Positions 52,748 through 60,542 of a DNA stretch of 61,187 bases are shown piece by piece. Below the pieces are notes generated by a model. That model was not told the origin of the DNA and searched no databases. It saw nothing but the letters and a program-made list of their open reading frames with translations. The position numbers and the translations under genes were made by a program. The stretch comes from Sphingomonas montana. Lineage in GTDB: Bacteria > Pseudomonadota > Alphaproteobacteria > Sphingomonadales > Sphingomonadaceae. The number at the start of each line of letters is the position of its first letter. Position 1 is the first letter of the stretch. The stretch spans positions 433-61,619 of the forward strand of contig NZ_KV887137.1 of NCBI RefSeq assembly GCF_001956315.1. The letters are read 5' to 3'.

Positions 52748-52777
52748 CCGTCATCCCGACCTTCGTCGGGATGACGG
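52748..52777. repeat. perfect palindrome, family D copy 3
   Basis: CCGTCATCCCGAC (52748-52760) pairs perfectly with GTCGGGATGACGG (52765-52777) around a CTTC loop. It lies between the convergent transporter and GntR genes, where it may act as a two-way terminator. Confidence 0.8.
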
Positions 52778-52837
52778 GAAAGTTGGCCGATGCCGCGTCT
52801 GGTCGCAGTCGATCGACGAGCGGCCGGATCCGGGCGA

Positions 52838-53611
52838 TCAGGCCTTCATCGCCGCCTGGGTATCTTCCAGCGCCTGATCGACCAGCGTGCGCATCGCGTT
52901 GCTGGCGGCCCCCGGATCGCGGGCGGCGATCGCATCGTAGACGCGGCGATGTTCGGGCATGGAATCGCGCGGCAGGCCCAGCCCGCGATATTTGAACTTG
53001 GTCGTCCAGTTGACCGCCGCGCCGATGCTGGCGCTGAGCACCACGAGCGAGTCGTTGCCGGTGGCGTTCAGGATAGCATCGTGAAAGTCGCGGTCCGCGG
53101 CGCGGCCGACCTCGCTCGCCAGCGTGTGGCGGGTCATGTCGGCCAGCGCGTCCTTCATCAGTTTCAGGTCCGCCGGCTGATGCCGTTCGGCGGCCAACGC
53201 GGCGGCGGCCGGTTCCACGATGCCGCGCAGTTCGAACAGACCGCGGATGAAGCGCAGGTCGGGTTCCCCGGTGAACGCCCAGCCCAGCACGTCGGGATCG
53301 AGCACGTTCCAGCGGTTGCGCGGCAGGACGCGCGTTCCCGCCTTCGGCCGGCTTTCGACAAGCCCCTTGGCGCTCAGGACCTGCACGGCCTCCCGATAGG
53401 CGCTGCGCGAAACGCCCAGTGCTTCGGAAAAGACGACTTCGCCCGACAGGGTGTCGCCGGGGGCATATTCGCCCGACAGGATGGCGACGCCCAGCTTGTG
53501 GGCGATCGCGCCGTGCAGCCGACGCCCCGTACCGCGGGGGGCACGGCGCGTCGGAACGTCGGCGACGACATCCGCCGACGGCACGGTATCGCGCATTTTG
53601 CTATCGTCCAC
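52838..53611 (-). CDS. FadR-subfamily GntR transcriptional regulator
   Basis: A 257-residue repressor-type regulator. The N-terminal wHTH (about 30-98) contains AIAHKLGVAILSGEYAPG, EALGVSRSAYREAVQVLSA and GLVESRPKAGTRV. The all-helical FCD ligand-binding domain follows, with probable metal ligands D/H in DRDFHDAI and H in PEHRRVYDAI. It likely senses a sugar-acid intermediate and binds the operator between galM and the transporter. The GTG start is uncertain; an ATG five codons later also fits. Confidence 0.92.
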   Translation of the reverse strand: MDDSKMRDTVPSADVVADVPTRRAPRGTGRRLHGAIAHKLGVAILSGEYAPGDTLSGEVVFSEALGVSRSAYREAVQVLSAKGLVESRPKAGTRVLPRNRWNVLDPDVLGWAFTGEPDLRFIRGLFELRGIVEPAAAALAAERHQPADLKLMKDALADMTRHTLASEVGRAADRDFHDAILNATGNDSLVVLSASIGAAVNWTTKFKYRGLGLPRDSMPEHRRVYDAIAARDPGAASNAMRTLVDQALEDTQAAMKA

Positions 53612-53692
53612 CCGGCCCCCCTCGCATCATGAACCGGCGTAACAGGCGGGACGGCGCGGTGGAACGGAAAAGACGGATGCGGCCGGCCGGCG

Positions 53693-54061
53693 TCAGGCGA
53701 CGGAGGCGTAGTAGCTCGACACCCGGCCGGCATAGGCGCGGTCGAACACCGGTTCGGTGCTGCCGCTGAAGCTGGGGCCGCCTTCGAGCAGGCGCTTGTC
53801 CATCGACACGACATAGCTGACATTTTCGGCGTCGTAGGTCAGCGCGGACCATGGCACCGGATAGAATGTCTGGCCGATGCCCAGCATCCCGCCGATCCGC
53901 AGCACGACATAGGTGACCTGTCCGGTCCGGCGATCGATCTTGAACGTCGATACCGCGCCCAGCGAGTCGCCGTCGCGCGTGCGGACCGGGGTGCCGTCCA
54001 CCTTGTGCGACGAAATCAGGAAATCGACGTCTTCGTTCGGGGTGGTGTGGGCAGTCGTCAT
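53693..54061 (-). CDS. PRC-barrel domain protein
   Basis: A 122-residue protein. The PRC-barrel spans about 12-80 (DFLISSHKVDGTPVRTRDGD, then VLRIGGMLGIGQTFYPVPW), followed by a short tail. PRC barrels occur in RimM and in photosynthetic H-subunits; stand-alone versions are common and stress-linked in alphaproteobacteria. GGAG lies before the ATG. An EcfG-type promoter sits 28-52 bases upstream, placing it in the general stress regulon by inference. Confidence 0.9.
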   Translation of the reverse strand: MTTAHTTPNEDVDFLISSHKVDGTPVRTRDGDSLGAVSTFKIDRRTGQVTYVVLRIGGMLGIGQTFYPVPWSALTYDAENVSYVVSMDKRLLEGGPSFSGSTEPVFDRAYAGRVSSYYASVA

Positions 54062-54088
54062 GCTGTTTCTCCGGCTATCGGGGCGATC

Positions 54089-54113
54089 AACCGTTTCGGT
54101 GTAGGGGTGTTCC
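54089..54113 (-). promoter_or_regulatory. EcfG-type (general stress sigma) promoter
   Basis: On the minus strand GGAAC is followed after 16 bases by GGTT, the same elements and spacing as the motif at 37841-37865. It lies directly upstream of the PRC-barrel gene at a normal promoter distance. Two exact-spacing matches ahead of stress-type genes make both more credible. Confidence 0.65.
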
Positions 54114-54186
54114 GCGATGCCGGAAAGGTGCCCGAAAGCTCGATGCGCCCCCGCCACTCCCGGCGTTCGGTCGCGTGGCCTTCCGA

Positions 54187-54960
54187 TCAGTCGCGATAGT
54201 CGAAGGTGCGTGCCTGCTGCCCGATCAGCGTCACTTCGACGCGGCGGTTGAGCTGGCGACCGGCGGCGGTGGCGTTGGTGGCGACCGGTGCGCTTTCCCC
54301 AAAGCCCTGGATGCGGAAGCGATCGCGTGCGACGCCCATCGCGCCCAGCGCCTGCCGGACGGCGATGGCGCGCCGTTCGGACAGCGACCGGTTCGCCGCC
54401 GCGGTGCCGACCGAATCGGTATGGCCGTCGATCCGCACGCGGACCGCGCGGTTGGCCCGCAGATAGCCCGCCATCGGGCGCAGCCGCGCCTCCGCACCGG
54501 GGCGCAGTTCGGCGCTGCCGGTGCGGAACAGCACGTCCTGCAACACCAGCGTCGCGCCGTAGCGGGTCTGCTTCATGCGATAGTCGCGCATCCCGCGGCG
54601 GTCCCAGCCGCCGTCCCGGGCGTCGACCGGCACGGCGACCACGGTGTCGCGCGCATCCCAGTCGAACCGTGGCCGGCCCCCGGCGATGCGGGTGAAGGCG
54701 GCGTTCGCGTCGTCCGCCTCGCGCCGGTTGATGCGGCCATCGTCGTTCGCGTCGAAATTGCGCAGCACGAAGGCGCGGCCGCGGTTGGTGCCGCGCAGCT
54801 CCGGCGAGAGCAGGGGCACGCCGACTCCCTCCAGCCGGATGTCGCGTTCGCCGCGGCGGCCGCCGGTCCAGTCCCAGCGGTCCTGCGCGGCGGCGGTGGC
54901 CGGCATCGCGGCGACGGTGAGCGCGGCCAGCACGGTGGCCAAGATCGGGCGGGACGTCAT
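54187..54960 (-). CDS. OmpA-family protein with an EF-hand
   Basis: A 257-residue envelope protein: Sec signal (to about residue 25), a complete EF-hand loop D70-A-N72-D-D74-G75-R-I77-N-x-x-E81, then an OmpA/MotB peptidoglycan-binding domain (about 150-257) with LFRTGSAELRPGAEARL, RIDGHTDSVGTAAANRSLSE and NRRVEV. It should bind calcium and peptidoglycan in the periplasm. CAGGAG precedes the ATG. It lies upstream of the PRC-barrel gene on the same strand and is divergent from the pirin gene. Confidence 0.9.
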   Translation of the reverse strand: MTSRPILATVLAALTVAAMPATAAAQDRWDWTGGRRGERDIRLEGVGVPLLSPELRGTNRGRAFVLRNFDANDDGRINRREADDANAAFTRIAGGRPRFDWDARDTVVAVPVDARDGGWDRRGMRDYRMKQTRYGATLVLQDVLFRTGSAELRPGAEARLRPMAGYLRANRAVRVRIDGHTDSVGTAAANRSLSERRAIAVRQALGAMGVARDRFRIQGFGESAPVATNATAAGRQLNRRVEVTLIGQQARTFDYRD

Positions 54961-55116
54961 GATGCTTCTCCTGTTCGTGTGGCGACCCGTCTGGCGGGGG
55001 CGGCTTGAACAGCCGATGAGTGCGGATGGCAGCCGCCGTTCATCCGGCGCCGTTCGTCCCGCGGGCTGGAGCCGGGGCCGGTTCCGAGCTAGGATCGGCC
55101 GATCAGGAGAGCCGCG

Positions 55117-56016
55117 ATGCAGAACGAAGACCCGGTGTTGCAGACGCTGCTGCCCGTCACGCACGATCTCGGCGGGTTCCAGGTGCACCGCACGCTGCCG
55201 CACAAGCTGCGGACGATGGTGGGGCCGTTCGTGTTCTTCGACCAGATGGGGCCGGCGCATCTGCCGCAGGGCGAGGGAATCGACGTGCGGCCGCACCCGC
55301 ACATCGCGCTCAGCACCGTCACCTACCTGTTCGACGGGGCGATCGACCACCGCGATTCGCTGGGCACCGTGCAGACCATCGGGGTGGGCGCGGTGAACCT
55401 GATGACGGCGGGCAAGGGCATCGTCCATTCCGAACGATCGCCGGTAACGGAGCGTGCCAAGGGGCCGCCGCTGTCGGGAATCCAGACCTGGCTGGCGCTG
55501 CCCGACGGGCGCGAGGATATCGATCCGGCATTCGAGCATGTCGCGGCACAGGCGTTGCCGGTGTTCGGCGACAGCGGCGCGCGCGCGACCGTCATCATGG
55601 GGACATTGTGGGGGCAGACGTCGCCCGTCACCGCGCATGCGCCGACCATCTATGCGGACATCGCGCTGGAGGCGGGCGGGCAGGTGCCGATCGATGCCGA
55701 TGCGGACGAACGCGCGCTGTACCTGGTCGACGGCGACGCGACGATCGACGGGCGGCCGCTTTCGAAGACGGCGCTGGTTGTGCTGCGACCCGGTTTCGTC
55801 GCCACATTGCGGTCGGCCGGCGGGGGGCGGGTGATGTTGGCCGGCGGCGGGGCGTTCGCGACGCCGCGCCATGTATGGTGGAACTTCGTGTCGTCCTCCC
55901 CGGAACGGATCCGGCAGGCGCGGGCGGACTGGACCGCGGGCAGGTTCGCGACCGTGCCGGGCGATCCGGACTATATCCCGATCCCGCCGGTGCCGAACAC
56001 CGTCAGCTATCCATGA
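55117..56016 (+). CDS. pirin family protein
   Basis: A 299-residue double-cupin protein. The N-terminal cupin holds the metal-binding HPHIALSTVTYLFDGAIDHRD and TAGKGIVHSE segments (H, H, H and E ligands); the C-terminal cupin is degenerate. Pirins bind iron and act as redox-sensing co-regulators or quercetin dioxygenases. AGGAG precedes the ATG. Its stop overlaps the start of the alpha/beta-hydrolase gene by four bases. Confidence 0.92.
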   Translation: MQNEDPVLQTLLPVTHDLGGFQVHRTLPHKLRTMVGPFVFFDQMGPAHLPQGEGIDVRPHPHIALSTVTYLFDGAIDHRDSLGTVQTIGVGAVNLMTAGKGIVHSERSPVTERAKGPPLSGIQTWLALPDGREDIDPAFEHVAAQALPVFGDSGARATVIMGTLWGQTSPVTAHAPTIYADIALEAGGQVPIDADADERALYLVDGDATIDGRPLSKTALVVLRPGFVATLRSAGGGRVMLAGGGAFATPRHVWWNFVSSSPERIRQARADWTAGRFATVPGDPDYIPIPPVPNTVSYP

Positions 56017-56894
56017 GCGACCTGCGCCGGATCGCGTTGTCGAGCGGGGTCGAACTGGACGTCGCGGTGGCGGGGGATCCGGCCGCGCCGGCGGTCCTGT
56101 TCCTGCACGGCTTTCCCGAATCGCACCGGACCTGGCGGCATCAGATCGCCGCGCTGTCCGCCGATTATTACTGCATCGCGCCCGATCAGCGCGGTTATGC
56201 CGGATCGTCGAAGCCGGCGGCGGTGGCGGACTACGGCGTGGACCGGCTGGTGGCCGACGTCATCGCGCTGGCCGATGCGCTGGCGATCGACCGGTTCACG
56301 CTGGTCGCGCATGACTGGGGCGGGGCGGTGGGGTGGGCGGCCGCGTTACGCCATCCGGACCGGGTCGCCCGGCTGGTGATCGCCAATGCGCCGCACCCAC
56401 TGCTTTTCCAACGCGCGCTGATCGACGATTCCGCGCAGCGGGCCGCCAGCCAGTACATCCGCGCGTTTCGCGATCCGGCGATCGAGGCGCGGGTTGCCGA
56501 GATGGGGCTGGGCGGGTTCTTCGACCGCAGTTTCGCGCCGCATGTCGATCCCGCCCGGCTGACCGTCGCCGACCGGGCCGACTATCTGGCGGAGTGGGGT
56601 CAGCCAGGGGCGCTGACGGGGATGCTGAACTGGTATCGTGCGGCGCCGATCGTCGTGCCGGCGATGGACGAGGTGGCCGCCCGGCCGGCGTGGATCGACG
56701 CGCCGTTCCCGGTGCTGGAGATGCCGGTGCTGGTGGTCTGGGGGATGCGCGACCGGGCGTTGCTGGCAGCACAGCTGGACGGCCTGGACGCGGTGGTGCG
56801 CGACCTGACGGTGGCACGGATCGACGCGGGGCATTTCGTGCCGTGGGAAGCGCCGGAGGCGGTTACCGCCGCGATGCGGGAATGGTTAGCATGA
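56013..56894 (+). CDS. alpha/beta-hydrolase, epoxide-hydrolase-like
   Basis: A 293-residue cytoplasmic hydrolase. The oxyanion-hole motif FLHGFPESHRTW, the nucleophile elbow VAHDWGGAVGW (Asp nucleophile, as in epoxide hydrolases and haloalkane dehalogenases) and the C-terminal AGHFVPWEAPEAV (catalytic His) are intact. A cap domain lies at about 140-225. Because of HGFP and Asp nucleophile an epoxide hydrolase is the likeliest call. It is translationally coupled to the pirin gene. Confidence 0.9.
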   Translation: MSDLRRIALSSGVELDVAVAGDPAAPAVLFLHGFPESHRTWRHQIAALSADYYCIAPDQRGYAGSSKPAAVADYGVDRLVADVIALADALAIDRFTLVAHDWGGAVGWAAALRHPDRVARLVIANAPHPLLFQRALIDDSAQRAASQYIRAFRDPAIEARVAEMGLGGFFDRSFAPHVDPARLTVADRADYLAEWGQPGALTGMLNWYRAAPIVVPAMDEVAARPAWIDAPFPVLEMPVLVVWGMRDRALLAAQLDGLDAVVRDLTVARIDAGHFVPWEAPEAVTAAMREWLA

Positions 56895-56920
56895 GGCTTT
56901 GACCTGACTTCGTATCCATT

Positions 56921-57055
56921 CCGTTCGTGCTGAGTAGACATCGAGTAGCGCCCCTGCGCGTATCGAGGGGTCGTATCAAAGCATGGCCTCACAGGTTGGG
57001 CTGGTCCTCCGATACGGGCCTTCGACTATGCTCAGTCCCTACTCAGGACGAACGG
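56921..57055. repeat. palindromic intergenic repeat, family B
   Basis: A 135-bp element with inverted ends CCGTTCGTGCTGAGTAG and CTACTCAGGACGAACGG (16 of 17 bases match), with inner segments such as TATCGAGGGGTCGTAT and CCTTCGACTATGCTCAGT. Elements of this shape are abundant in sphingomonad genomes. No open frame or transposase is present. It starts 27 bases after the hydrolase stop. Confidence 0.8.
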
Positions 57056-57093
57056 TTCGGGTGGAAGCTCGGAAGGTTTATATTTTGCCCGCT

Positions 57094-57206
57094 CCGGCCA
57101 TGCCGAGCAAAGTCGAGGCACGTTCCCCTCGGAACGTAGCCGAGGGGTGCTGTTGGCTTCTCGGCTTCGCTCGAAGGGTCCCTCGACTTCGCTCGGGATG
57201 GGCCGG
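57094..57206. repeat. palindromic intergenic repeat, family A copy 4
   Basis: A long copy of family A: CCGGCCATGCCGAGC at the left, GTCGAGGCACGTTCCCCTC inside (shared with copy 1), TAGCCGAGGGGTGCTGTTGG and TCCCTCGACTTCGCTCGGGA on the right, ending GGGCCGG. The arms are inverted copies of each other with changes that keep the pairing at the ends (CCGGCC with GGCCGG), which suggests selection for the hairpin. It lies between repeat B and repeat C. Confidence 0.8.
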
Positions 57207-57228
57207 GTGGGGTGGGGGGGTGCGCGAG

Positions 57229-57282
57229 TTCTCGACGGGCTCGAACCGAACGGGGTGGAGTGAACTGCTGGTCTCGTTCCAT
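57229..57282. repeat. intergenic repeat, family C copy 2
   Basis: Core TTCTCGACGGGCTCGAACCG plus GAAC (57229-57251), matching the element at 44.7 kb with one difference, followed by GTCTCGTTCCATC. It lies 39 bases before the DNA ligase start and completes a run of three repeat families between 56921 and 57282. Confidence 0.55.
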
Positions 57283-57320
57283 CCATCGGACCCGGACGCG
57301 CGTCGGGTCGTTGATCGGGG

Positions 57321-58922
57321 ATGCGCGCCTTTTCCCAGCTTCTCGACAGCCTCGTCTATACGCGGTCGCGCAATGCCAAGCTGAAGCTGATCGCCGACTA
57401 TCTGCGCGCGACGCCCGATCCTGATCGCGGGTGGGCGATGGCGGCGTTGACGGGCGACCTGGATATTCCGGCGGTGAAGTCGGCCGCGATCCGGGCGCTG
57501 GTGGAGGAGCGCGTCGATCCGGTGCTGTTCCGGATGAGCCGGGACTATGTCGGCGATACGGCCGAGACGGTGGCGCTGCTGTGGCCCGCGCCGCCGGGGG
57601 AGCCGGCAGAGATAGACGACGGGTCGCTTGGCCTCGCCGCCGTGATAGAGCGGTTGCGGAGTCTGAACCGTGTCGAGGGGCCGCGCGCGATCGCGGGGAT
57701 GCTCGACCATCTCGATTCGTCGGGGCGCTATGCGTTGCTGAAACTGGCCACCGGGGGCCTGCGCGTCGGCGTGTCGGCGCGGCTGGCGAAGACGGCACTG
57801 GCCAACGGGTTCGGGCTGGACGTCGATGCGGTCGAGGAGATCTGGCACGGGATCGACCCGCCTTATGCCGCGCTGTTCGCCTGGGCGGAGGGGCGCGGGG
57901 ACCAGCCGACGCCGGCCGATGTCCCGGTATTCCGGCCGTTCATGCTGGCCCATCCGCTGGAGGACGCGATTGTCGACATGGCGGACTATGTCGCGGAGTG
58001 GAAGTGGGACGGGATTCGCGTGCAGATCGTCCGTACCGCGGGTCAGACGCGGCTGTACAGCCGGGCGGGCGACGACATCACCGGCAGTTTTCCCGATGTG
58101 GCGGCGGCGGTGCGGCACGACGGTGCGCTGGACGGCGAACTGCTGGTCAAGGGCGCGCATCAGGGCGGGACGCTGGAGGAAGGCGGCGGGGCGGCCAGTT
58201 TCAACGCGTTGCAGCAGCGGCTGGGGCGCAAGCTGGTGTCGGCCAGGATGCAGGCGGACTATCCCGCGTTCGTGCGGGTGTACGATATCCTGCTCGACGG
58301 GGCGGAGGATGTCCGTGCGCTGCCCTGGACCGAGCGGCGTGCACGGCTGGAGGCGTTTGCGGGGGCACTGGACCCGGACCGGTTCGACATATCGGCGGTG
58401 ATCGCGGCGGAGGATTTCGCCACGCTGGAGGAGATCCGTGCGACGTCGCGCGATGCGGCGATCGAGGGGGTGATGCTGAAGCGCCGCGACAGCCCCTATG
58501 TCGGCGGGCGGCGCGCGGGCATGTGGTACAAGTGGAAGCGTGACCCGCTGAGTTGCGACTGCGTGATGATGTATGCGCAGCGCGGATCGGGGAAACGATC
58601 GAGCTTCTATTCCGACTATACGTTCGGCTGCTGGACGGAAGAGGGCGAGCTGTTGCCGGTGGGCAAGGCCTATTCCGGATTCACGGACGAGGAGCTGAAA
58701 TGGCTCGACAAGTTCGTGCGGACCAACACGACGGGGCGGTTCGGCCCGGTGCGCGAGGTGGAGAAGACGCTGGTGCTGGAGGTGGCGTTCGATTCGATCC
58801 ATGAATCGAAGCGGCACAAGTCCGGGCTGGCGATGCGGTTTCCGCGGATTTCGCGGATCCGGCGCGACAAGCCGGCGGCGGAGGCGGACCGGATCGCGAC
58901 GCTGCGCCGGATGATCGGCTGA
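57321..58922 (+). CDS. ATP-dependent DNA ligase
   Basis: A 533-residue ligase with an N-terminal DNA-binding domain (about 1-205), an adenylation domain containing the nucleotidyl-lysine K228 in EWKWDGIR, ELLVKG, FNALQQRLGRK, EGVMLKRRDSPY and WYKWKRDP, and a C-terminal OB domain (FGCWTEEGELLPVGKAYSGF). It seals nicks using ATP, complementing the NAD-dependent LigA. In many bacteria this type lies beside a ligase-associated exonuclease and a DEXH helicase; here its neighbours are repeats on one side and a convergent PilZ gene on the other. Confidence 0.93.
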   Translation: MRAFSQLLDSLVYTRSRNAKLKLIADYLRATPDPDRGWAMAALTGDLDIPAVKSAAIRALVEERVDPVLFRMSRDYVGDTAETVALLWPAPPGEPAEIDDGSLGLAAVIERLRSLNRVEGPRAIAGMLDHLDSSGRYALLKLATGGLRVGVSARLAKTALANGFGLDVDAVEEIWHGIDPPYAALFAWAEGRGDQPTPADVPVFRPFMLAHPLEDAIVDMADYVAEWKWDGIRVQIVRTAGQTRLYSRAGDDITGSFPDVAAAVRHDGALDGELLVKGAHQGGTLEEGGGAASFNALQQRLGRKLVSARMQADYPAFVRVYDILLDGAEDVRALPWTERRARLEAFAGALDPDRFDISAVIAAEDFATLEEIRATSRDAAIEGVMLKRRDSPYVGGRRAGMWYKWKRDPLSCDCVMMYAQRGSGKRSSFYSDYTFGCWTEEGELLPVGKAYSGFTDEELKWLDKFVRTNTTGRFGPVREVEKTLVLEVAFDSIHESKRHKSGLAMRFPRISRIRRDKPAAEADRIATLRRMIG

Positions 58923-58938
58923 ACGGTCCGGTTTCCGG

Positions 58939-59250
58939 TCAGCCGTGACGGTCGACGACCGCCTGCAGCACGGACGGGTGCATCGGCGTTTCGAACTGCG
59001 CGCCGATGCGGAATCCGGTGGCCCAGGCGACCTGCGCCCGCATGGGGGCGAGGCCGGGCAGCGTAAGCCACAGCGTGGTCCCGACGCGGGGCGGATCGTC
59101 CACCTCGGTACAGAAGCCTTCCGGTGACAAATCGACCAGCCGGACGGAAAAGCGTTGCAGACCCTGACGACGCAGCGACACGGGAAAATCGACGGCAACG
59201 CGTTCGGCCCGACGCGGGGTCGGTGATTCGGCGGTGGCGGGGGCTGTCAT
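58939..59250 (-). CDS. PilZ-domain cyclic-di-GMP receptor
   Basis: A 103-residue single-domain PilZ protein. The c-di-GMP-binding residues are visible: RRAERVAVDF (RxxxR) and LVDLSPEGFC (D/NxSxxG), and the barrel ends GFRIGAQF. AGGA lies before the ATG; an upstream in-frame start would add 14 residues containing CRCGKDL. It may read c-di-GMP levels set by enzymes such as the GGDEF-EAL protein at 17.4 kb. It is convergent with the DNA ligase gene. Confidence 0.9.
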   Translation of the reverse strand: MTAPATAESPTPRRAERVAVDFPVSLRRQGLQRFSVRLVDLSPEGFCTEVDDPPRVGTTLWLTLPGLAPMRAQVAWATGFRIGAQFETPMHPSVLQAVVDRHG

Positions 59251-59310
59251 CGGCAGGTCCTTTCCGCAACGACATACCCCATCAACCGTCACCGAAAGGT
59301 GAACGAATGA

Positions 59311-60135
59311 TCAAGGGATACGGATCTCGAACAGCGCCGGCCAATATTTGCCGGTGACGAACAGCCGGTCGGCGGCGGCATCATAGGCGATGCCGTTCAG
59401 CACCGCATCCGGATCGGTCACGACAACCTGCGCCACGACGCCGCGCAGGTCGAGCCAGCCCTTGACGCGTCCCGTCGCCGGATCGATCCGCGCGATCATC
59501 GGTGTCTGCCAGACGTTGGCGAGGATCTCGCCCTTCACATATTCCAGCTCGTTCAGGTTCAGCAGCGGCTGGCCGTCCGCCGTCACGCGGATGCGGCCCT
59601 GTTCGGCGAAGGTGACCGGATCGAGGAAGCGCAGTTCGGCCGTACCGTCGGACATGATGAGGCGGCGGCCATCCTGCGTCAGACCCCAGCCTTCGCCGGG
59701 ATAGCGGAATTCGGATTTCCGGCGGAGCGTCGCGCGGTCCCAGCGCCAGCCGGTGCCGTTCTGCCAGCTGAGGCTGATCAGGTCGTTCCGCCACAGCGCC
59801 ATGCCTTCGCCGAACACGTCCGCCCGCACGGCGGCGCGTTGCAGCACATAGCCGTCCGTGAGCCGGACCTGGCGGATCTCCGACTGCCCGACCTGGCCGG
59901 TGCTCTCGTAGAAGCCACCATCATGCCAGAGCAGGCCCTGCGTGAAAGCGCCGGTGTCGTGCGGATACCGGTGGACGATGGTCGGCGCGACGATCGGGGC
60001 TGGGATCGAGGCGGGTGCGGCGGCGCGGGAGGTGGCGGAATCGACGGGCTTGTCCTCTCGGGCGAATGCGGGCGGGGCGGCCGAGCACGCCAGCGATAGC
60101 GCGAGCAGGGGGAGCAGACAGAACGGCAGGCGCAT
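59311..60135 (-). CDS. glutaminyl-peptide cyclotransferase (bacterial/plant-type)
   Basis: A 274-residue beta-propeller enzyme with a Sec signal (MRLPFCLLPLLALSLACSAAPPAFA; a Cys near the cleavage site could also make it a lipoprotein). Family features are RYPHDTGAFTQGLLW, FYESTGQVGQSEIRQV, FGEGMALW, LIMSDGTAELRFLDP, LNELEYVKGEILANVW and VLNGIAYDAAADRLFVTGK. It converts N-terminal Gln to pyroglutamate in exported proteins. The start lacks a clear Shine-Dalgarno, so it is uncertain by a few residues. It is transcribed toward the PilZ gene, 60 bases away. Confidence 0.92.
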   Translation of the reverse strand: MRLPFCLLPLLALSLACSAAPPAFAREDKPVDSATSRAAAPASIPAPIVAPTIVHRYPHDTGAFTQGLLWHDGGFYESTGQVGQSEIRQVRLTDGYVLQRAAVRADVFGEGMALWRNDLISLSWQNGTGWRWDRATLRRKSEFRYPGEGWGLTQDGRRLIMSDGTAELRFLDPVTFAEQGRIRVTADGQPLLNLNELEYVKGEILANVWQTPMIARIDPATGRVKGWLDLRGVVAQVVVTDPDAVLNGIAYDAAADRLFVTGKYWPALFEIRIP

Positions 60136-60475
60136 GCGGCAGGTTCCGGAACGGGAGGAGGCGCGGTTATCGGCGTGGGGCGGGATGGAGGGAAGCGATT
60201 GTTGTGGTGCGGCGTGGGGTGGTGATGGGACGGAGGGTCTCATGCCGGCCGTGACCCTGGATCCAGGTCGAATCGACATTCAGCATTAATAAGGTCCGGG
60301 CGTCCGCCGGGATGACGTATCGTGGTCGTGATTGGTTTCGCGGCTGGGTTTGGTCGCCGTGAACTCATGAGGCGGGGCATCCGGTGACTGGCCTGCGCCA
60401 GGCGTTGTTTGTCGGGCCGCCTAATCTGGCTGGACATCGGCCCTTGGTGTCGGAACCGACCGCGGTGCGGCGGGC
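60136..60475. other. intergenic region with degenerate family D repeat
   Basis: No gene is supported. Around 60243-60317 there is CCTGGATCCAGG and GTCCGCCGGGATGACG, which look like the broken arms of a family D palindrome. Nothing else was recognised before the cold-shock gene's terminator. Confidence 0.45.
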
Positions 60476-60510
60476 AACAAAAACCCGGCCCTCCGCATGG
60501 GAGGACCGGG
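60476..60510 (-). terminator. intrinsic terminator of the cold-shock gene
   Basis: On the minus strand an 11-bp stem (CCCGGTCCTCC with GGAGGGCCGGG, one G-U pair) and a 5-base loop are followed by TTTTTGTT. It lies 33 bases after the stop of the cold-shock gene and is the clearest intrinsic terminator in the window. Confidence 0.85.
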
Positions 60511-60542
60511 CTTTCGTTCGGCACCGCGGATGCGGGCCGGGG

